Positions 36,101 through 50,100 are shown, numbered from the stretch's first letter. The stretch is 64,000 nt of DNA from Lepidurus packardi (GCA_023053545.1 JAKZAN010000004.1:3782001-3846000); one strand, 5' to 3'. The notes: a model not told the origin generated them from the sequence alone. Program-made: numbers and translations.

Positions 36101-38716
36101 CCCAACGGTCTTTGATGTTTGTTGGTGACTTTTCGCAGACAATTTTTTCAACTTGGAATTCTAGTCGCAGAAAAAAAAGTGCTCAAAGGTTTGTTTGGTG
36201 CAGAAAAGGTTGTGAAGGTAACAGTGGGTTGTTTAAAGTCTATTGTCTACCCAGGTCTTTTAACGGTGCTTGTTTATTCCCGTGGATGTCAAGGACAGAG
36301 AAAAAGTTCCTTTTTGTTTATAAGTTTTCTATAAAAACGTCTCTAGAGTTAAAAATGCTAATGAACAAGGTTCACCTTCTCCAAAAGGTTTGGGTAGAAG
36401 GGAGTCTTTTGATCGAGGGAAGTGCTGGCTCATGCTTCAGATGCGAGAAGATTAGAGATGAAGTTAGTAATACGTATTCTTGCAAAGTTTGTCGGTTAAG
36501 AGGGGCTGATGTTTTGATTGACTCGAAATTGATCGAGCTGACCTGTGCTAACTAGGTTAGCTCGATTGATTTGACTTGATTGGGGATTACTGGCAGCGGC
36601 GAGCTGCCAATAATACTCTACGTAGTTGGCTGAAAAGGAGACGCCATGACGGGAGGTCAGCTCATTGAAATTGTCAATCGTTTTTCTTTTTTTCTAGCGA
36701 TTTCTACCAAGGAAATCCATTTTACGGCTTCGGGACATCAAAACCATAACCATTTCGAGGAGGTCAGGATGGTTTTGAGGATGTGCAGAGACAACGATTT
36801 GGGCTTTTACGATTTTTTAAAAGTCCAAATTGCCGTTCCCCTAACAGATAAAGTTCCGAGAAGTTGTGTTTTTTGGCTTGGATGGTTTGCTAAGATAGTT
36901 TGCTTGGATGGTTTGCTAAAAAAAAAAAGATTTGACTGAGAGGCCGCCATTGACTTTGGGTTGGTTTTCCGTTCGATGATATGTTCTTTTTTTATGCAGG
37001 ACGTCATTCGTGTCCCGTCGTGTCGTTTTATTTTTTTCTTTCAGAGTGTGTAATGTGGCTTTTAATATCTCGTGCCCAAGTATGGGTTTACATAACAGAA
37101 GTGGGCAGACTTACGTTTCAATGAGTCTCTTGTACGTGTTTGGGGAACCCAAGTTTAGCCCTCCTCCCCTTCCTTCTTGACATATCCCTCCCTTCCAAAA
37201 GTCGCAGCAAAAGCCGAAAGTCCTTCAACGTCGTTCTTGATTGAATTCTCTTCTCGTCGCTCTCCGCGGACTTCTCATATTCCTCGTTGTTCATATGCCA
37301 TAGATGAGAGGTAGTCAATAAGTGACGTGTCTGTGACTTGGTAGGGTGGATAGTTTGACCTTGTATTGGGAAGCGCAATATTGACAAGCAAGTCAGTAGA
37401 TAATCCTGGGGGTTTGAGTTACCAGTTAGGGTTGGCCGTTGTGTAATGCCCTCAGGACATGGGAAGATGAAGGGAGAGGATCAATCCAAATTCTAGATAA
37501 GGAAACATTCTCCCCTTCGCTGCCTTTAAATTTATGTGAAATGTACTTGTTTTTCCTGTGTATTGCTCCGTGTCCTGCGAAGCAGGCGTCTGTAAGAGAG
37601 GTAACATGTCAGAAATATGCAAATGAGTCAGCATTGGTCCTTCTTGGTGCTTAGCAGTCAGCGAGCAGGACAGTTTAATTGCCCGTATAGACACCGACTT
37701 ATCTGTCGTTCATTTACCGCGCCTGCGCGCCGGGCCCAAAATTTCCTCCTAAAAACACGCTTCACGCTCTACCTCGGCAACCGTGTCGAGTTGCCGCTCA
37801 GTCTTGTCGTGGCAGTGCTGTTCATCACGACCGATTTTTTCTAGTTATTCGCTCTGCTGTTGCAGTTAGTAAAAACTCATGGTGTAACGGACGAGCTTCC
37901 GGGGAGAGTGTCTTGTAAGAAGGAGCCCCAAAAGGAAAAGAGGATTAAATTCAGGTTAGAAAGAAAAAACGGATCGACATGTCCTTTAGTGATTTCCAAT
38001 TCGACCAAGAATTCCTGACGTCAGGAGCTTGTAACATTCGTGATTAAAGTTGTTTACCCAGGGAGTTTCCTAATTGGAGTCTTCCATACCTCATTTGGGG
38101 GTAGTGTGGTGGAAAGTACAAGTGCCTAATCGTGTTACAAAGGGGGTTTTGTGGGGGGGTAAGTGCACGACAAGTTGCGTGTTGATAGCCCATGCATAGC
38201 CTGTATGTATAGTTGCCATGTTATGCTATGCAATGTATATATATGGAGAGGGAAAGGAAGGAAGGGTTGAAGAGGAACATTACCATACAATGGTACGGCA
38301 GGACGAAAATTGACTAAAAAACGAATCATATTCTAAACATTTGGGCAGAATAGCTGAGCAGAACCGAGGCTCCTCAAATGGAGGTATCCAATACCACCAA
38401 AAGCTTTTTGCAGAGGCAAAAAAGGAACACATACATACAATAAAATAAATCAAAATCAGCCGTCGGTATCTTTGGGAACAAAAGAAAAGGCTAAGTAAGG
38501 AAAGTAATATAAAGAGACGCAAAAGGGCCAGCTGAGACTATGCGATCACCTTAAAGAATGATTGACTTGAGATTGCAAAAGCAGCCGTACCGTCACACAC
38601 AGCAACCATCCCTGCAAGGTCGTTAAAGAAGGATTTTCTTCTTCGCCACATTGCATGAATATCACAATGACACGTGCTTAATCCTGTCAGCCCTAGAAAG
38701 AGGTCCTGTTCGACGC
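33196..38716. other. No assigned gene; several unassigned plus-strand frames
   Basis: No recognised gene. Plus-strand open frames of 128 (34644-35030), 138 (35712-36128), 147 (36112-36555) and 97 codons (36646-36939) occur close together, none resembling a known family. A CCAAT-type box with a nearby TTTGGCGGG lies at 35241-35296. A 26-bp tandem duplication (GCTTGGATGGTTTGCTAA) lies near 36877-36920. Confidence 0.4.
35241..35296 (+). promoter_or_regulatory. Promoter-like cluster: E2F-like box and inverted CCAAT box
   Basis: TTTGGCGGG at 35241-35249 resembles an E2F site, and ATTGG at 35292-35296 is an inverted CCAAT box. Both lie in a locally CG-rich patch within AT-rich DNA. No gene could be attached to it, so this may be chance. 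Confidence 0.2.
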
Positions 38717-39205
38717 ATGGAATCTCCAATTCGCTGCCCTAATGTCTTTTGGACTTGTGAAAATACAGGACAAGGGCTTCTGTTTCAAGTGGGTTATTTT
38801 TACTTGGTGAACAAGAGAGAAGGGGCAAACCAGTTTGGGGAGAAACTAGAAAGTTTGAGGCAGTTTCGAAGGTTTAGGCCTGAATCCGGGAAAATTACGT
38901 ACAAGGGAATCTTTTGTAGGCCAAATCGTCCGCAGCGTTTCCTATTTGTCCAGACTCGTTTAGTACACTCAACGTGCAGTTTTGATTTAATTGAAAAGCA
39001 AGACTGGCGCTTCCAAGCTTTGGGGGGTTTTACGAGCACAGGTTGGTCATTTTTCACCCAAGTTAAGGGTGAAACTCGAGCAGCGAGATTTTTAGAGGGT
39101 AATTCAGTTGAGCGAACTTTTGCCGAGTATGGTGTTCAAACATTCAAGCAAAACTGTGAGGACTTGACAAGTCGTGGGGGCGTCGATCATTTCAGGTGGA
39201 AATGA
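38717..39205 (+). other. Orphan open reading frame, 162 codons from ATG
   Basis: This is the longest open frame outside the recognised genes (184 codons counting the stretch before the first ATG). The product is rich in F, R, G and E, with no signal peptide, clear membrane segment or motif I recognise. No splice-site or poly(A) context supports it. At this base composition one such frame in 64 kb is not very unlikely, so it is listed as a candidate only. Confidence 0.2.
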
Positions 39206-40014
39206 GAATTGTTTTATTGTTATGTTCCGAGACTATTTGGTCTTTTTCGGAAGGAATTTTTGCCTAGTCTGTCGGGTCGAGTCGCTATCTATATGTGTGT
39301 GGCCGCAAAGTAGTAGAAGAAATCTGAATGGGAGATCCGAGCGTGGAAGATTTTTTTTATTTGCCCATCGATCCATAAGGATTTTTCTGTCGCTCACGCT
39401 GCTCCGCTCCTCTTATGACTTTCTATCCTGACATGGTGAATTAAGCCATTTAGAAAGCACGGTCGTCCAAGGACTTCATGCATTTTCTTCTTTTTTCCCT
39501 CTCTTTCAAGAACAGCAAGTTAAGTGGAAGGTTTTCTCCCGCCGTTCAGCTTGGAAGATACGTATAGAAGCGACCGAGAAGAGCTGTCGAAAAAAAGTAA
39601 TGCGCCACTTTTCTCCCACTTCATTGCCGTCTCTGGAGGGCTATTTATTTAGGCAAAAAAGAAAAGAAAAAGGGAATGGAGAAACAACTACGCGACATGT
39701 TTTCTTAATCCAAGCCAAAAAGCCAAATTTAATTAAATTCTTGAGCTTCGTTGCGGTTCAACTGTGCACGAAGACCTCCGCGGGAGGCTAACGATATTAG
39801 ACGAGTGGTTCTGAAGATTTCTTGGCGGCAGAAATTTACCCTTCTTTCCTATTACGTCGTCCATTTATCTCAGTTACATTAGCAGCCAATTTGGGGAGGA
39901 TCTGCTTATTAAAAGCTATACATCTAGCCAACATCATATGTTGAGATTGAGGTTTTTGAGACTCTATTATCCTAAAAACAATGAATTTGGTTCCATATAT
40001 GTTGAACAAGCTTT
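39206..40014. other. No gene recognised
   Basis: Short frames only, and no element boundaries seen. Confidence 0.45.
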
Positions 40015-40465
40015 TCGTGAGTTATATCCACGCAAACTTGTGGTCATGACGTCACAGACGTGTCGTGACATGGATTACAGGGCTTGTTTAACATGGTTCT
40101 ATCTTTGATACTTGCATCGTTGCATGCTTAAAACAGTAAAAATTTCAAAACAAATACAAAGCAACAAAAAAAGCAATCGGGTACTAAGTAAAACCTATAA
40201 TTAAATTAACATCTTATTTAAGTATATTTTTCTTTATATTAGATTACAAATTAAAAGTGGAAATCCTATGAAATAAAAAAAAACTTGGAAATAAATGGAA
40301 GAATTACTATTTTTTATCATTTTTTTCGGTCCCTGACCTACTTTTGTGTAATTGAGTACTTGATATAAAGATCTTAACCTGTTAAGGTACGTCTTAAGCT
40401 AGTTCTGAAGTGATTAAGAGCCTATGAAACGTCTGTGATGCCAGAAAGCCACATGATCCTGTGTG
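40015..40465. mobile_element. Dispersed repeat family C, longer copy
   Basis: The left part (GGTCATGACGTCACAGACG, then CTTGTTTAACATGGTTCT) and the right part (AAACGTCTG, CCAGAAAGCCAC-TGATC) match the ends of the 47.1-47.3 kb copy. About 300 bp of AT-rich DNA lies between them that the shorter copy lacks. It has a perfect TGACGTCA at 40047-40054; the right-hand site is degenerate. Confidence 0.5.
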
Positions 40466-43400
40466 GTGCAGTTTTTTCAGGAATTATATCTAAATTATTA
40501 CGTCGTGCATGCTAGAAAGGGACACTTTTTGCTCTGTTTTTAAGACAAAGTTTGTTATTTCCTGGCTATTGTCCTTTTAACTAGCAGAGGAGTTAACGAA
40601 TGGTTCTTCTTTAACTTTTCTGTTTTAGTCGTGACTCATTTCAACTTCAGATCCTCTATAGAAACGAAAAGGTAACTCAGTTCCTTTTTCATGAGACTTG
40701 GAAAGAATCATGGCTAGTTAAATAGTAACTTTGTTGATTACTCTTTCGCTTAATGCCAGCAAATTTGCGCCAACCGTTAAAGTTTGGGGAGTCTTTAGAA
40801 AGTTTGGGGAGTCGTTAGTTCTCTTTCCAAGTTTCAGTTGGTAAGACTAGATAGTTTTGGACAACTCTTTGGAAATGGTAATCTTGTAACGTCTGAAAAG
40901 TACTTGGTTGCTTTAAATGCACGGATTATCCAAACGACCTAGACAAACTTTTTGTTTTGTTCTGCTTTTTGATGACATTTCCTCCGCCTTTCTTTCAAGC
41001 AGATTGAGGTCCACATTGTTCTTACGAATCTTTTTGTCTGTTCTTTTTTTTTGGTCTCTTTTTCTCTCTTGCTCCTATGGTTTCTCTTACGTCTAACTTC
41101 CTGGCAGTACTCTTTTTCTATAGGACCTCCGTCCCCTAAAACGGTCATCAAGCAAAGCTGACCCCAAGTAGAGCTGAATGCGTCGCAATTTTACACTCAT
41201 TAAATGATTGCCATGTGTCAGAAGAAAACAAGATTTATGTCCCTAATCAGAGCCCGGCGTTGCTTTATGAGTTGTTCCGGGATTCTGAAATGAGCGCCTT
41301 TTCTACTCTAACTCACTATAAGCCAAACCGCATGTTTAGTACTTCAAGCGGCTCTATATAGCGTACGATCTAAAAGACTTCAAATCTAAAGGAATAAAAA
41401 TCTAAAGGACAAAAAGATAGTCTGCCCTAGTATAATATTATACATGTTTTGAGTATTCAGAGAACAATTTCTGCATGTTGGAAATTTCCAAATGTTTGGA
41501 GTATATAAATGACTGGCGGATCACTTAAGCTTTTTTTTTCTTAGAAAACGGAAATTTGCGAAAATTTTTAGTGGAAACACGGAAATAACAAGTTTTTTTT
41601 GGAAGGGGGGCGTAACAATTTTATCCGATTTAGTTTCAATAAACTGTGTGTAAGTCTCTTGACATCCCAGTGATGGACTAAGGAGGCCAAAGAGCTAAAA
41701 GAACACTCGTGAAACCTTACGAGTAAGCTGATTGTCAGAAGTTTAGATCAAGTCCCGATCGCAATTAAGCGGCGTCGCTATAATTCCAAAGATGCTGATG
41801 AACCAAGCCTGGCTTATAGCCTCTCAACACACATAGATTGCTTTGGGTCCCATTGCCAATACTCCTAATTCCCCTCTCTGTGCGTTACGGGGGCGACTGC
41901 AGCCTCTTCCCATTCATTGGACTGTTTCCGAAAAGCCATGGCTGCAACAGCAGCGAAGTTCGGATGCTTCTGGGGGAGGAGGGGGGATAGGAAGCAAAAG
42001 ATGTCTGCAACGAGGACGAGTCTCAGACGAATGATTTCTGAGACGTGGCCTGCTGCAGGAAATGCTAAGGGAAATGGGCTGACTGACTTGTGACTTCATT
42101 AATGTTGGATTTATGTTGCGTGCTTTGGCCAGCTCCAACTTTTCCATCTTCCTTGGTACTAAAAGCCAGAAAAAAAACGTGGTATTTATTTCGGGCATTT
42201 GCTCTGTCTTACGACCGTTAGCTTTTCAGCTTTTCGACTCCATGCCAACACGCCCATCCTATGTCCATCATCCCCTACGAGCTATATAAACCGTAGTAGC
42301 TCTGGGTCCATAAAAATTGTCATCATTTGACGCTTTACTGAAAACGGGGTCAATTATTTTTCAGAAAGTTTAACCCCCCCATGGTTTCCAAACCCAAAAC
42401 GACGCCAAACTGGCAAATTTAGAGGGACGCTATTACTTCTCCGATTCTTTTAGTTTTGAAGACTTTAGCTTGGGCTTTATCATCGCCAAATATTGTTTGC
42501 ACCAAAGAGGGAATAAAGTACAAGTACGAACATAGTGGGAAGTGGTGAAGTTACGCAGTTCATCAAGCAGACATTATCTCGGCCAAGCTTGAAATTTACC
42601 GACGTTACGCATAACGTTAGCTGGGACACGTGTCGTTACTCCGGCTTGCCTTGGCAATGCATAACGATACAATAATGAAAACTAAATCCGTATCCGGTAG
42701 GACGGTTCTACCCAGAACCCCTAGCACAAGTCCGGTTGGTTCTTAGTTCTTTGGTGTTGATACTTTTTTTCTGGGACGGGACAGTATTACTCCATCAGTC
42801 GCAGTGGATTTAGACAGTTAGACGTAAAACAAAACAAACGTTTAAAAATTTACCGAAGTTACAAGAAGTACCGGGGTACTGGAACTTTCTCATCAGGAAT
42901 AATATACGAATGTTTTTGTAGTGGGAAAGCTTCTGAAGCCCCAACTTTAAAAAAAAAATTAATCGTTCTAAGGGAAAATAGGAAATCGCATATGCGACTA
43001 TAAAGGGAACAGAGAACTCGAGAAATAGACTATAAACTTTGGGTTTGTAAACGGGTTGTAAAAGGATTGAATCGTCATTTTTCTGCTAGTAAACGGCGGT
43101 CGTGTCACTCAACAATTAACCTATTTCTGTACTTGCCCTTGGGGCTCTATCGACCCCTTTTTAACTTATTATTTCCGAGAAGTTCTTAATAAAAAAAGCA
43201 AAAAGGATCTCCTATCTTGATCTGATCCCACGATCTCTGTACAATCAGCAATAAAAAGTGAGCCAGAAGAAAAATCAGGAGTGATGTCATGGTGATAAAT
43301 TATAGGAATTTGTGATGATTTTTTTCATTTCTTTTCAATGTCTTTTTTTCTTACAGAAAATAGTGAGATCGTAAATTGTGGAGATGTTTTAACTTGGCAA

Positions 43401-43972
43401 GCGTGGGAGGAAGGTTTGCACCCACAAGACGGCAAGACCTTTCCATCATGAAAGGATGTTGGGTTCATTGGAGCTCAAGTTTTAAAAGCTTTAAGAAATA
43501 AGCAGCAAAAAAAATGCTAGAAAGAAATTAAGAAAGAAGTTTTTAAAAAATGAGTTAGGCAAACGAGCAGATAATAAAAAGCGTGTGCATGGGAAAGTTC
43601 AGAAAGAGGACGTCACGGAACCCACGACTTGGTAGCCCTGTTGCTGAATCAAGCTTTCACGATGTATACAAGGGGTGTAGGTAGTGCAGGAGGAATCGAT
43701 TCCCTTGTTTTAGGAAGCAAACCCTTTAGCCTTAAGCATAATAAAGGCCCCGGCAAGAGTGCCTTGTCATATCCACGTGCTGGGGAATCGTTATTCATTC
43801 ATTTTCCCTTTTTTTGTCTTTTTTAGCTCGCTTCCGACAGAAATCAGAGAGAAACCTGGAGCAACAAATTCGTGGGATGAATTGAAAACCATGAGGGACG
43901 ATAACACTGAAGATCCATTTTGTCCCGCCACCACCGGCGCAGCTTGACAAGACAACTTCCTGGGTGGTACTC
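40466..43972. other. No gene recognised; upstream of the SLC16-like gene
   Basis: A 20-bp tandem duplication (AAAGTTTGGGGAGTC) lies at 40779-40818. A TATATAAA near 42282 resembles a TATA box, but nothing recognisable follows. A C/T tract with CTTACAG near 43366 is acceptor-like. Small untranslated exons of the downstream transporter gene could lie here. Confidence 0.4.
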
Positions 43973-43980
43973 TATATAAA
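43973..43980 (+). promoter_or_regulatory. TATA box of the SLC16-like gene
   Basis: TATATAAA, about 150 bp before the first ATG of the transporter. A start site about 30 bp downstream would give a 5' leader of roughly 125 bases. Confidence 0.5.
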
Positions 43981-44132
43981 TATTATAGAAAAAGCGAGAA
44001 AGAGTTAGCGAAGTTGGGGGACGGTTTCGGGAGGTGTTAAAAGCAACGGAAAGAGTCAAGGAGAACGTTAGGGACCAAGGAGGGAGGTGCCTAAGGATTT
44101 TTTGAAAACTATTTTTTCGTGGCTGATGTTGC

Positions 44133-47100
44133 ATGCTCATGTCCACCTTACTCGTGTCTGCTGCATCTGCACCTTCCTCCCCCGCGTCCTCCTCTACCTC
44201 GAGCGCCGTTATTACCGACGAGAATTTATCTTCCGTTTCCCTTCCTTTTCAACGCAATGTGGGACATTGTTTGTGCGCCCAAGAGGGCGTCGTCATCGTC
44301 CCGCCGCACGCGGCACGTCCTGTCACAACGTCTTCCACTCCAACTACCACCTCAACCACCCCGACCTCCGCGACGAAGAAGATTGTCCATAGAGAGCGGG
44401 ATAGCCAAGAGTTGAGCGAAGACAGTGGCTTGGCGCAAAGTTTAAGTTCGGACCATAAGGCCCGGGATAGCAAAGTGCAGGCTACGCGTCCATTGACACT
44501 TCATCAGCACTTGCAGCACCACGACCATCAGCACCACCTACAACAACAGCAGCAGCAGCACTTGCAGTTACAGTTGCAGTCGCAGGAACAGAAACTGAAC
44601 CCCGGGCCAATGAAGTCGCCGCCGCCTGTGAAGGTTGCCACGTTGAAATCGTTCCGGAGCAGTGAGCAGCAGCGTTTACGACGTCACGGGAGCAGTCAAA
44701 GTGCCAAGAGTGCTACCACTATCCGTTCGATTACAGGCAGCACAAGATGTAAGTTTCCATGTCCTTGTCGTTTCGTATGGCTATTCGCCTCTCGTTTGTC
44801 TTCTTTCGCTCTTTTGGTGCCTATCCTACAGCTTAATTTCATGGTAATTGGACGATCACTGGTTCTCTTCTGTGTCCCGTTTGCTTAATTACCACTGGCG
44901 GGGTGCCCAAGATTGGGACTATGTGGAAACGAAGACCAAACTTGGCGTGTCAGTTTAATACGTGTCGCGTATTTGCGAGGGAAAACAGAAGTTAAACAAA
45001 AAATAAACAAACAAAAAAAACAGTTGTCAGTACCGATGTACATACAACCAAGCAGATAATCTGTTCTAGCAATCAGCCAACTTTGTTCAGGCATCAAGGC
45101 TTGTCCCCATGTCTCTCCCCAACTTCCATCGAACGTGCTGCTGTAGATTTTACCGTTTTGTTCGAGCATTGTTTCCTTCACGAAACACGAGCTAAAGCGT
45201 TTTGGATGGAATGGGACTGAAAACATTGGCTGCCCTGGGGGTTGCCTAGATGTGATGGACAATTATAAAGTTGGAAGTGTAATTTGTAACTTCGGCGATG
45301 CTGTGAGTAGATGAAATATTAAACCCGGGCGCGTTGGAATACGTCCCTATTTAAAACTTCTTATCGACAGTTCCTTCTTTTTACCTGATTGGTATTTTAA
45401 GAGTCCCTTGTACCGCTGCTTTTACGACTTGTTAAAGTTGCTAACGTTCGCCTTTGGCTGGGCTTATTTAGCCGCCGGAGCATGGTTGAGTGTTTGTGAA
45501 TAGTCTCGTAGTGAATGCAGATAGAGATACATACGATATAAATGGAAGTTTAATTTTCTTGTGGAAGCGCAGCAATATGCAATGCAATCTGAATATATGA
45601 ATGCATATTAGATTAGAAGTTCCGAGTTCTGGGTTTCTAGTCGATTTCTTATTAGAATTACTTTTGATTAGTGTCCACGGATACGAGCGGGCACAAGCGA
45701 CACCATGGTCAACGGCATTGGACAAACAATCTGGAAGAACCGCATACGGAAGATGACGAAGATAAGGTCTCGGGAGTCCCTGGTCTCAACGAACGTGAAT
45801 TGTGGAGTTTGCACAAGGCCGTGCCCGGCTTACGACGACATGACCCGCGCACTTCCACCATTCGCCAGCATTATTACCCCGAGGTATGTTGTTTTTGTCT
45901 TTGTTTGTTGTTGTTATAAAGAAAAACTTTTTACTGATAGCGTGCATTTGAAGGGGGAGTAAGGTATCAAAATGAAAAAATATATGTTATAGAAGAGACC
46001 AAAGTACATGTTCTGGCTGAAGAACCCTTATGTTCGTTATGCATATTACCCGATTAGTTAATTATTTAGCGGTTTAAGCTCGGCCCCTTTCCGCCAAATT
46101 TCAAATTTTCCTATCCTTATAACACGGGGGGACAGTTGGCCGGAGAGCTGGCGCCTATTATTGGCCGGAGAGCTTTACCTATTATCGTATTCAAAATCGG
46201 ACATTCAATCCGTAGGGGAGGCACAATTTCCTTTCTTTTGAATGCTCAAACATGTCTGCAGGTGTCTTGGTTAATTTACAAGCTTGACCACAAAAAATGA
46301 GTTTTTCTTCGCGCCACGACTTGCGGGCTCCGCTGAACGCCATGCAGTGAGCGTTCCCGCATAGTCGGAACCGCCTCGTGCGGTCCCATTGCCAAGGGAT
46401 GGCTCTCGAGTGCGAAGCCGACCCGAAACGTGCCCGTAGGCTCTCAGGCGGTAATTTCGGCTCGGCAGGACGGCAAGCTGTGGCGATCGCGCGATGACGC
46501 TAAGAAAAAGACAGTTGTTTTGTGATCGAGCTTGTAAAGTAACCAAAACACCTGCAGACTTATTTTAGAACCCAAAAGAAAGGTAATGGTATCATCCCTA
46601 TGAATCGAAAGTCCGAATTTGAGTAAACGGTAAACATGGTAAACGTGCAATCTCTCCGGCCAACTGTCCCCCCGTGTTATAAGGATAGGAAATTTTGAAA
46701 TTTGGCGGAAAGGGGCGGAGCTTAAACAGCTAAATAAGTAATTACTCGGTTAATATGCATAATTATCATAGAGGTTCTTCAGCCAGAACATGTATTTTGG
46801 TCTCTTCTATAACATATATTTTTTTCATTTTTGAAACCTTACTCCCTTTAAGGGAATACAGTTTAACGGGATTTACGTCAAGTCCCCTTGACAAAAAGCT
46901 TGAGACACGTGCGTTGAGACCCTTCAGAAAGAAAAGTACTTTTGCGTTGAGATCCTTTAAACGAAAAGCAACGTCTTTCGCCGCGTTATGCTGGAATTAT
47001 TGCTGGTTTTAAAAAGAGCACTTACCGCCAAAATCACGTGTGGAGCTTTTAGTCGGAGGCTTTAAGAGTCCACGTTATTCTGAAAATGTTGGGCTTTAGT

Positions 47101-50100
47101 TCAAATGTCTTTGAGTAGCTGTTTATGAGCTATTTGTTTACAAATTGGTAGTTATGACGTCACAGACTTTGACTTGTCTAACGTTTGATGGCGTGGCTAA
47201 TGATGGTTGTTAACATGGTTGCTTGAAAAGGTAAACAAAAGTCTCAGGTATGATGAATTCGATACGTCTATGACGTCAGAAAGCCACGTGATCTAAATTT
47301 TGTTTTCTGATATTTAGACATTATCAATATTTGACTGTTGACTTTTAAGGGAAATAATTTAACGTAGGATCTAAGGACGCAAAGCACAGCTTCTTTCATC
47401 CTAGTTACTTTAAGGCTCCCATACAGCTTAGCTTGTTACAGGGAAGCTACCGCGACAAGCGCTCAGTGCTTTGCATGGGCTTACATGAACGCGCATTGCT
47501 TCTGCGCGTAAAACAGCCAACACGATAACGTTATAACTTCTACTCAATTTGCATGAAGTTTCTATTAGAAATTAAAATAAAATAAGGTCTATGGCATAAA
47601 CGATCGAGATTTTGACTTTATTCGCATAGGCGGAGCATTAGTTTTTATTTGTCAAATTACTGAAGGCAACAATTACAAAGTAAAACTGGCTTGCCCTCCT
47701 GTTTAGAATTACCTACATTACTGTAAGAAATTCTTTGAAAATCTCATGAATATGTACATGACCCTACATTGCTTCTGATCATAAAAAGCCGTACGCCATA
47801 ATTTTGTAACCACAGACCCAATTTGCGTTTAGCTTACTTTAAAAGTTAATATAATGTACAGAAATTGACTTTCTCCATATTTGCATTTAGTTTACTCGGT
47901 AGGTAGAAAGTCAATCTACGTTTATAAAAATCAATTAGCAATAGTTAACAAATGAACAATATTCCTGGACAGTAGTGTTATTACTGTCAAGAAATTTTGT
48001 AATAATTAAAATACCGAATGATTTTTACACAAGGGTGTGTGATTCTGCATTCCCCATGTTATCGAGCCGTATAAAGCTAGACTATGTGAGCCTTCAAAAC
48101 CAATTCTCTAGTGTTAGCTGTCACTGATGCTCAGTTTCAATATATGCGGCAAAAAAAAATCGTAAAACACAAACAAATGAGCACCTCCTAGCGTTATCCA
48201 TTACATTGACCTGTTCGACGGATAGTATCGATATTTTATTCCTTTTATGCCGTGATTGTTCATAAATTTCGTTGTTCAGATATAACTTCTGGAAATCTTT
48301 CCACCTCATTTCAGCCAAGCAAGCTTTCCTTCGCATGTCTCCTTCAAAGCGATTGCGTAAAGATGTATAGCCTGCTCAGAAGATGCGACCAAAAAAATCG
48401 TTTCTGGTATAAATATCCTTTATCCAGATCGACTTTCTACCGATTTTCTGAGTTTCGTTTTCCAATAACGTGATCTGACTAAAAGGTTGCCCGTTTTAGA
48501 CGGTTTTCAAACCGTAGATTACCTACCATCTTCATATCCCCTTTCTGTGCTACTTTTACCCTAGTTTTGCATCGTCGACTGAAAATATGTATACAAATGT
48601 TGGCAGTTTAATCTGGTTCTCCGCCTTTTTTTCCTTAAAGATTGAATAAAAAGTTGATATTTCTAGTGCGTGTTCTTTTATTTTCACGGCATGGAATGCA
48701 ACTGTTTTTTGTTTTTTTTCTTTAGGGTGGTTGGGGTTGGTTAGTTGTCGGAGCAGCTTTCCTGGTTCAAGTTTTGACAACAGGATTCCAATTAGCTTTC
48801 GGAGTTTTAGCCTTACAATTTACACGACGTTTTGGACGTTCAGCACTTATGGACTCAGGTAACGTAATTTATTTGGGACCTTATCGCTCTTTCCTACCAT
48901 TCTTTTTCTTTTGGTTTTTTACATTCCTTTAATTTGTGTGAGATAAGAACACACCAAGGCCGCACAGAAAAGCTCACATCTATATAAAAAGGATAATATC
49001 TTCCAAGATGCTTCCTTTGTAATGTCGATCGTCTTCACTAGCACTATTTTTTTTATTCTTCTTCTTTCAGTCCTAACTTATAGGGCAGGGTCCGACGCGT
49101 CGACATTTTAAGGCAGGTCTTTTCCTGTCTCATTTCAAGCATTCCCTTTATCTTTCTTCGCACTGCCCGTCTTGCCTTGGCGTCCTTTTCGCAAATGGGT
49201 TTATATACGTCTACATACGTTGCATTGGGCGAACTTGACAAGGAATGCGTTCACAAGTGAGCCAAAGTCCATAAATCAAGCTTTACTCGCATTAAAAGAA
49301 CTGATTTACATAAAACCCACTTGGGCTGGCGCTTGTAGTACCTATTGTAAATACGTCTACAGCCAAGAGACCGGATCTGAACCAAACAGATTTCATTTTG
49401 GAGAAACAAAACAAAAAACGATGAACTCGTCACGTCAGGTTCCTGTCCTAATAGGGGAGTCGCAGTAGCCAATGCCTAATGGCAAACCGATGTATATTCT
49501 GACTACCTCATCATTTCTGTTTATTATTATTTTTTATTTTGGCTGAAACCTCGGCCTCCTGCATATGCATGCTCTTTGCCTATCACTGCCTCGGTAGCAG
49601 CAACAACACCAACACCATCATCATCTTGATCTCATATGAGAAAGAAGCGAAGAACAGACAGCCTTTGTCGTTGTATGCTTGACTGATGATCAAGCTTGGG
49701 GGCTTTTCTTGGTTTGGAGGGGGGAGCAAACATAAGACGACGCTTTGAGAATATTCCTATACATGTGTAGGTGTTTTGCATTTTGCTTAAGAAAAACAAT
49801 CGCCAGATGGGTACTAGCTATTTTTAATTTGACGAGAAAATCATGCATAGTGAGTTTGGCCTAGATTTTCCTCCTGTCCTTCAGGGTGGTCTTGTTTGCG
49901 GAACCTCCAGGGGTTGCCAAGCTAGATTATGTCAACCACAGTATAAAGGTGTTCACAGTATGGTAACTGGGGTATCTTCCAATGTAAAGGGATTAGGACG
50001 ACTTTCTCGGTCCCCGGGAGTAAATTAAGGTAAAAGACCGGAATATCGAAGAGTACATTCGCAAACCTCACAGTGCAATTTAAAAAGGTCCCGACGGTTT

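Larger units (their letters stand above)
45884..48725 (+). other. Intron 2 of SLC16-like gene, element-rich
   Basis: Phase 0 intron that holds a family 1 MITE, a family C copy and a family 2 MITE in succession, listed separately. Nothing else is recognised. Confidence 0.85.

Noticed and set aside
44249..44473. Minus-strand and alternate-frame open readings over transporter exon 1
   Set aside because: They are shadows of the Ser/Thr/Pro- and Gln-rich coding frame.
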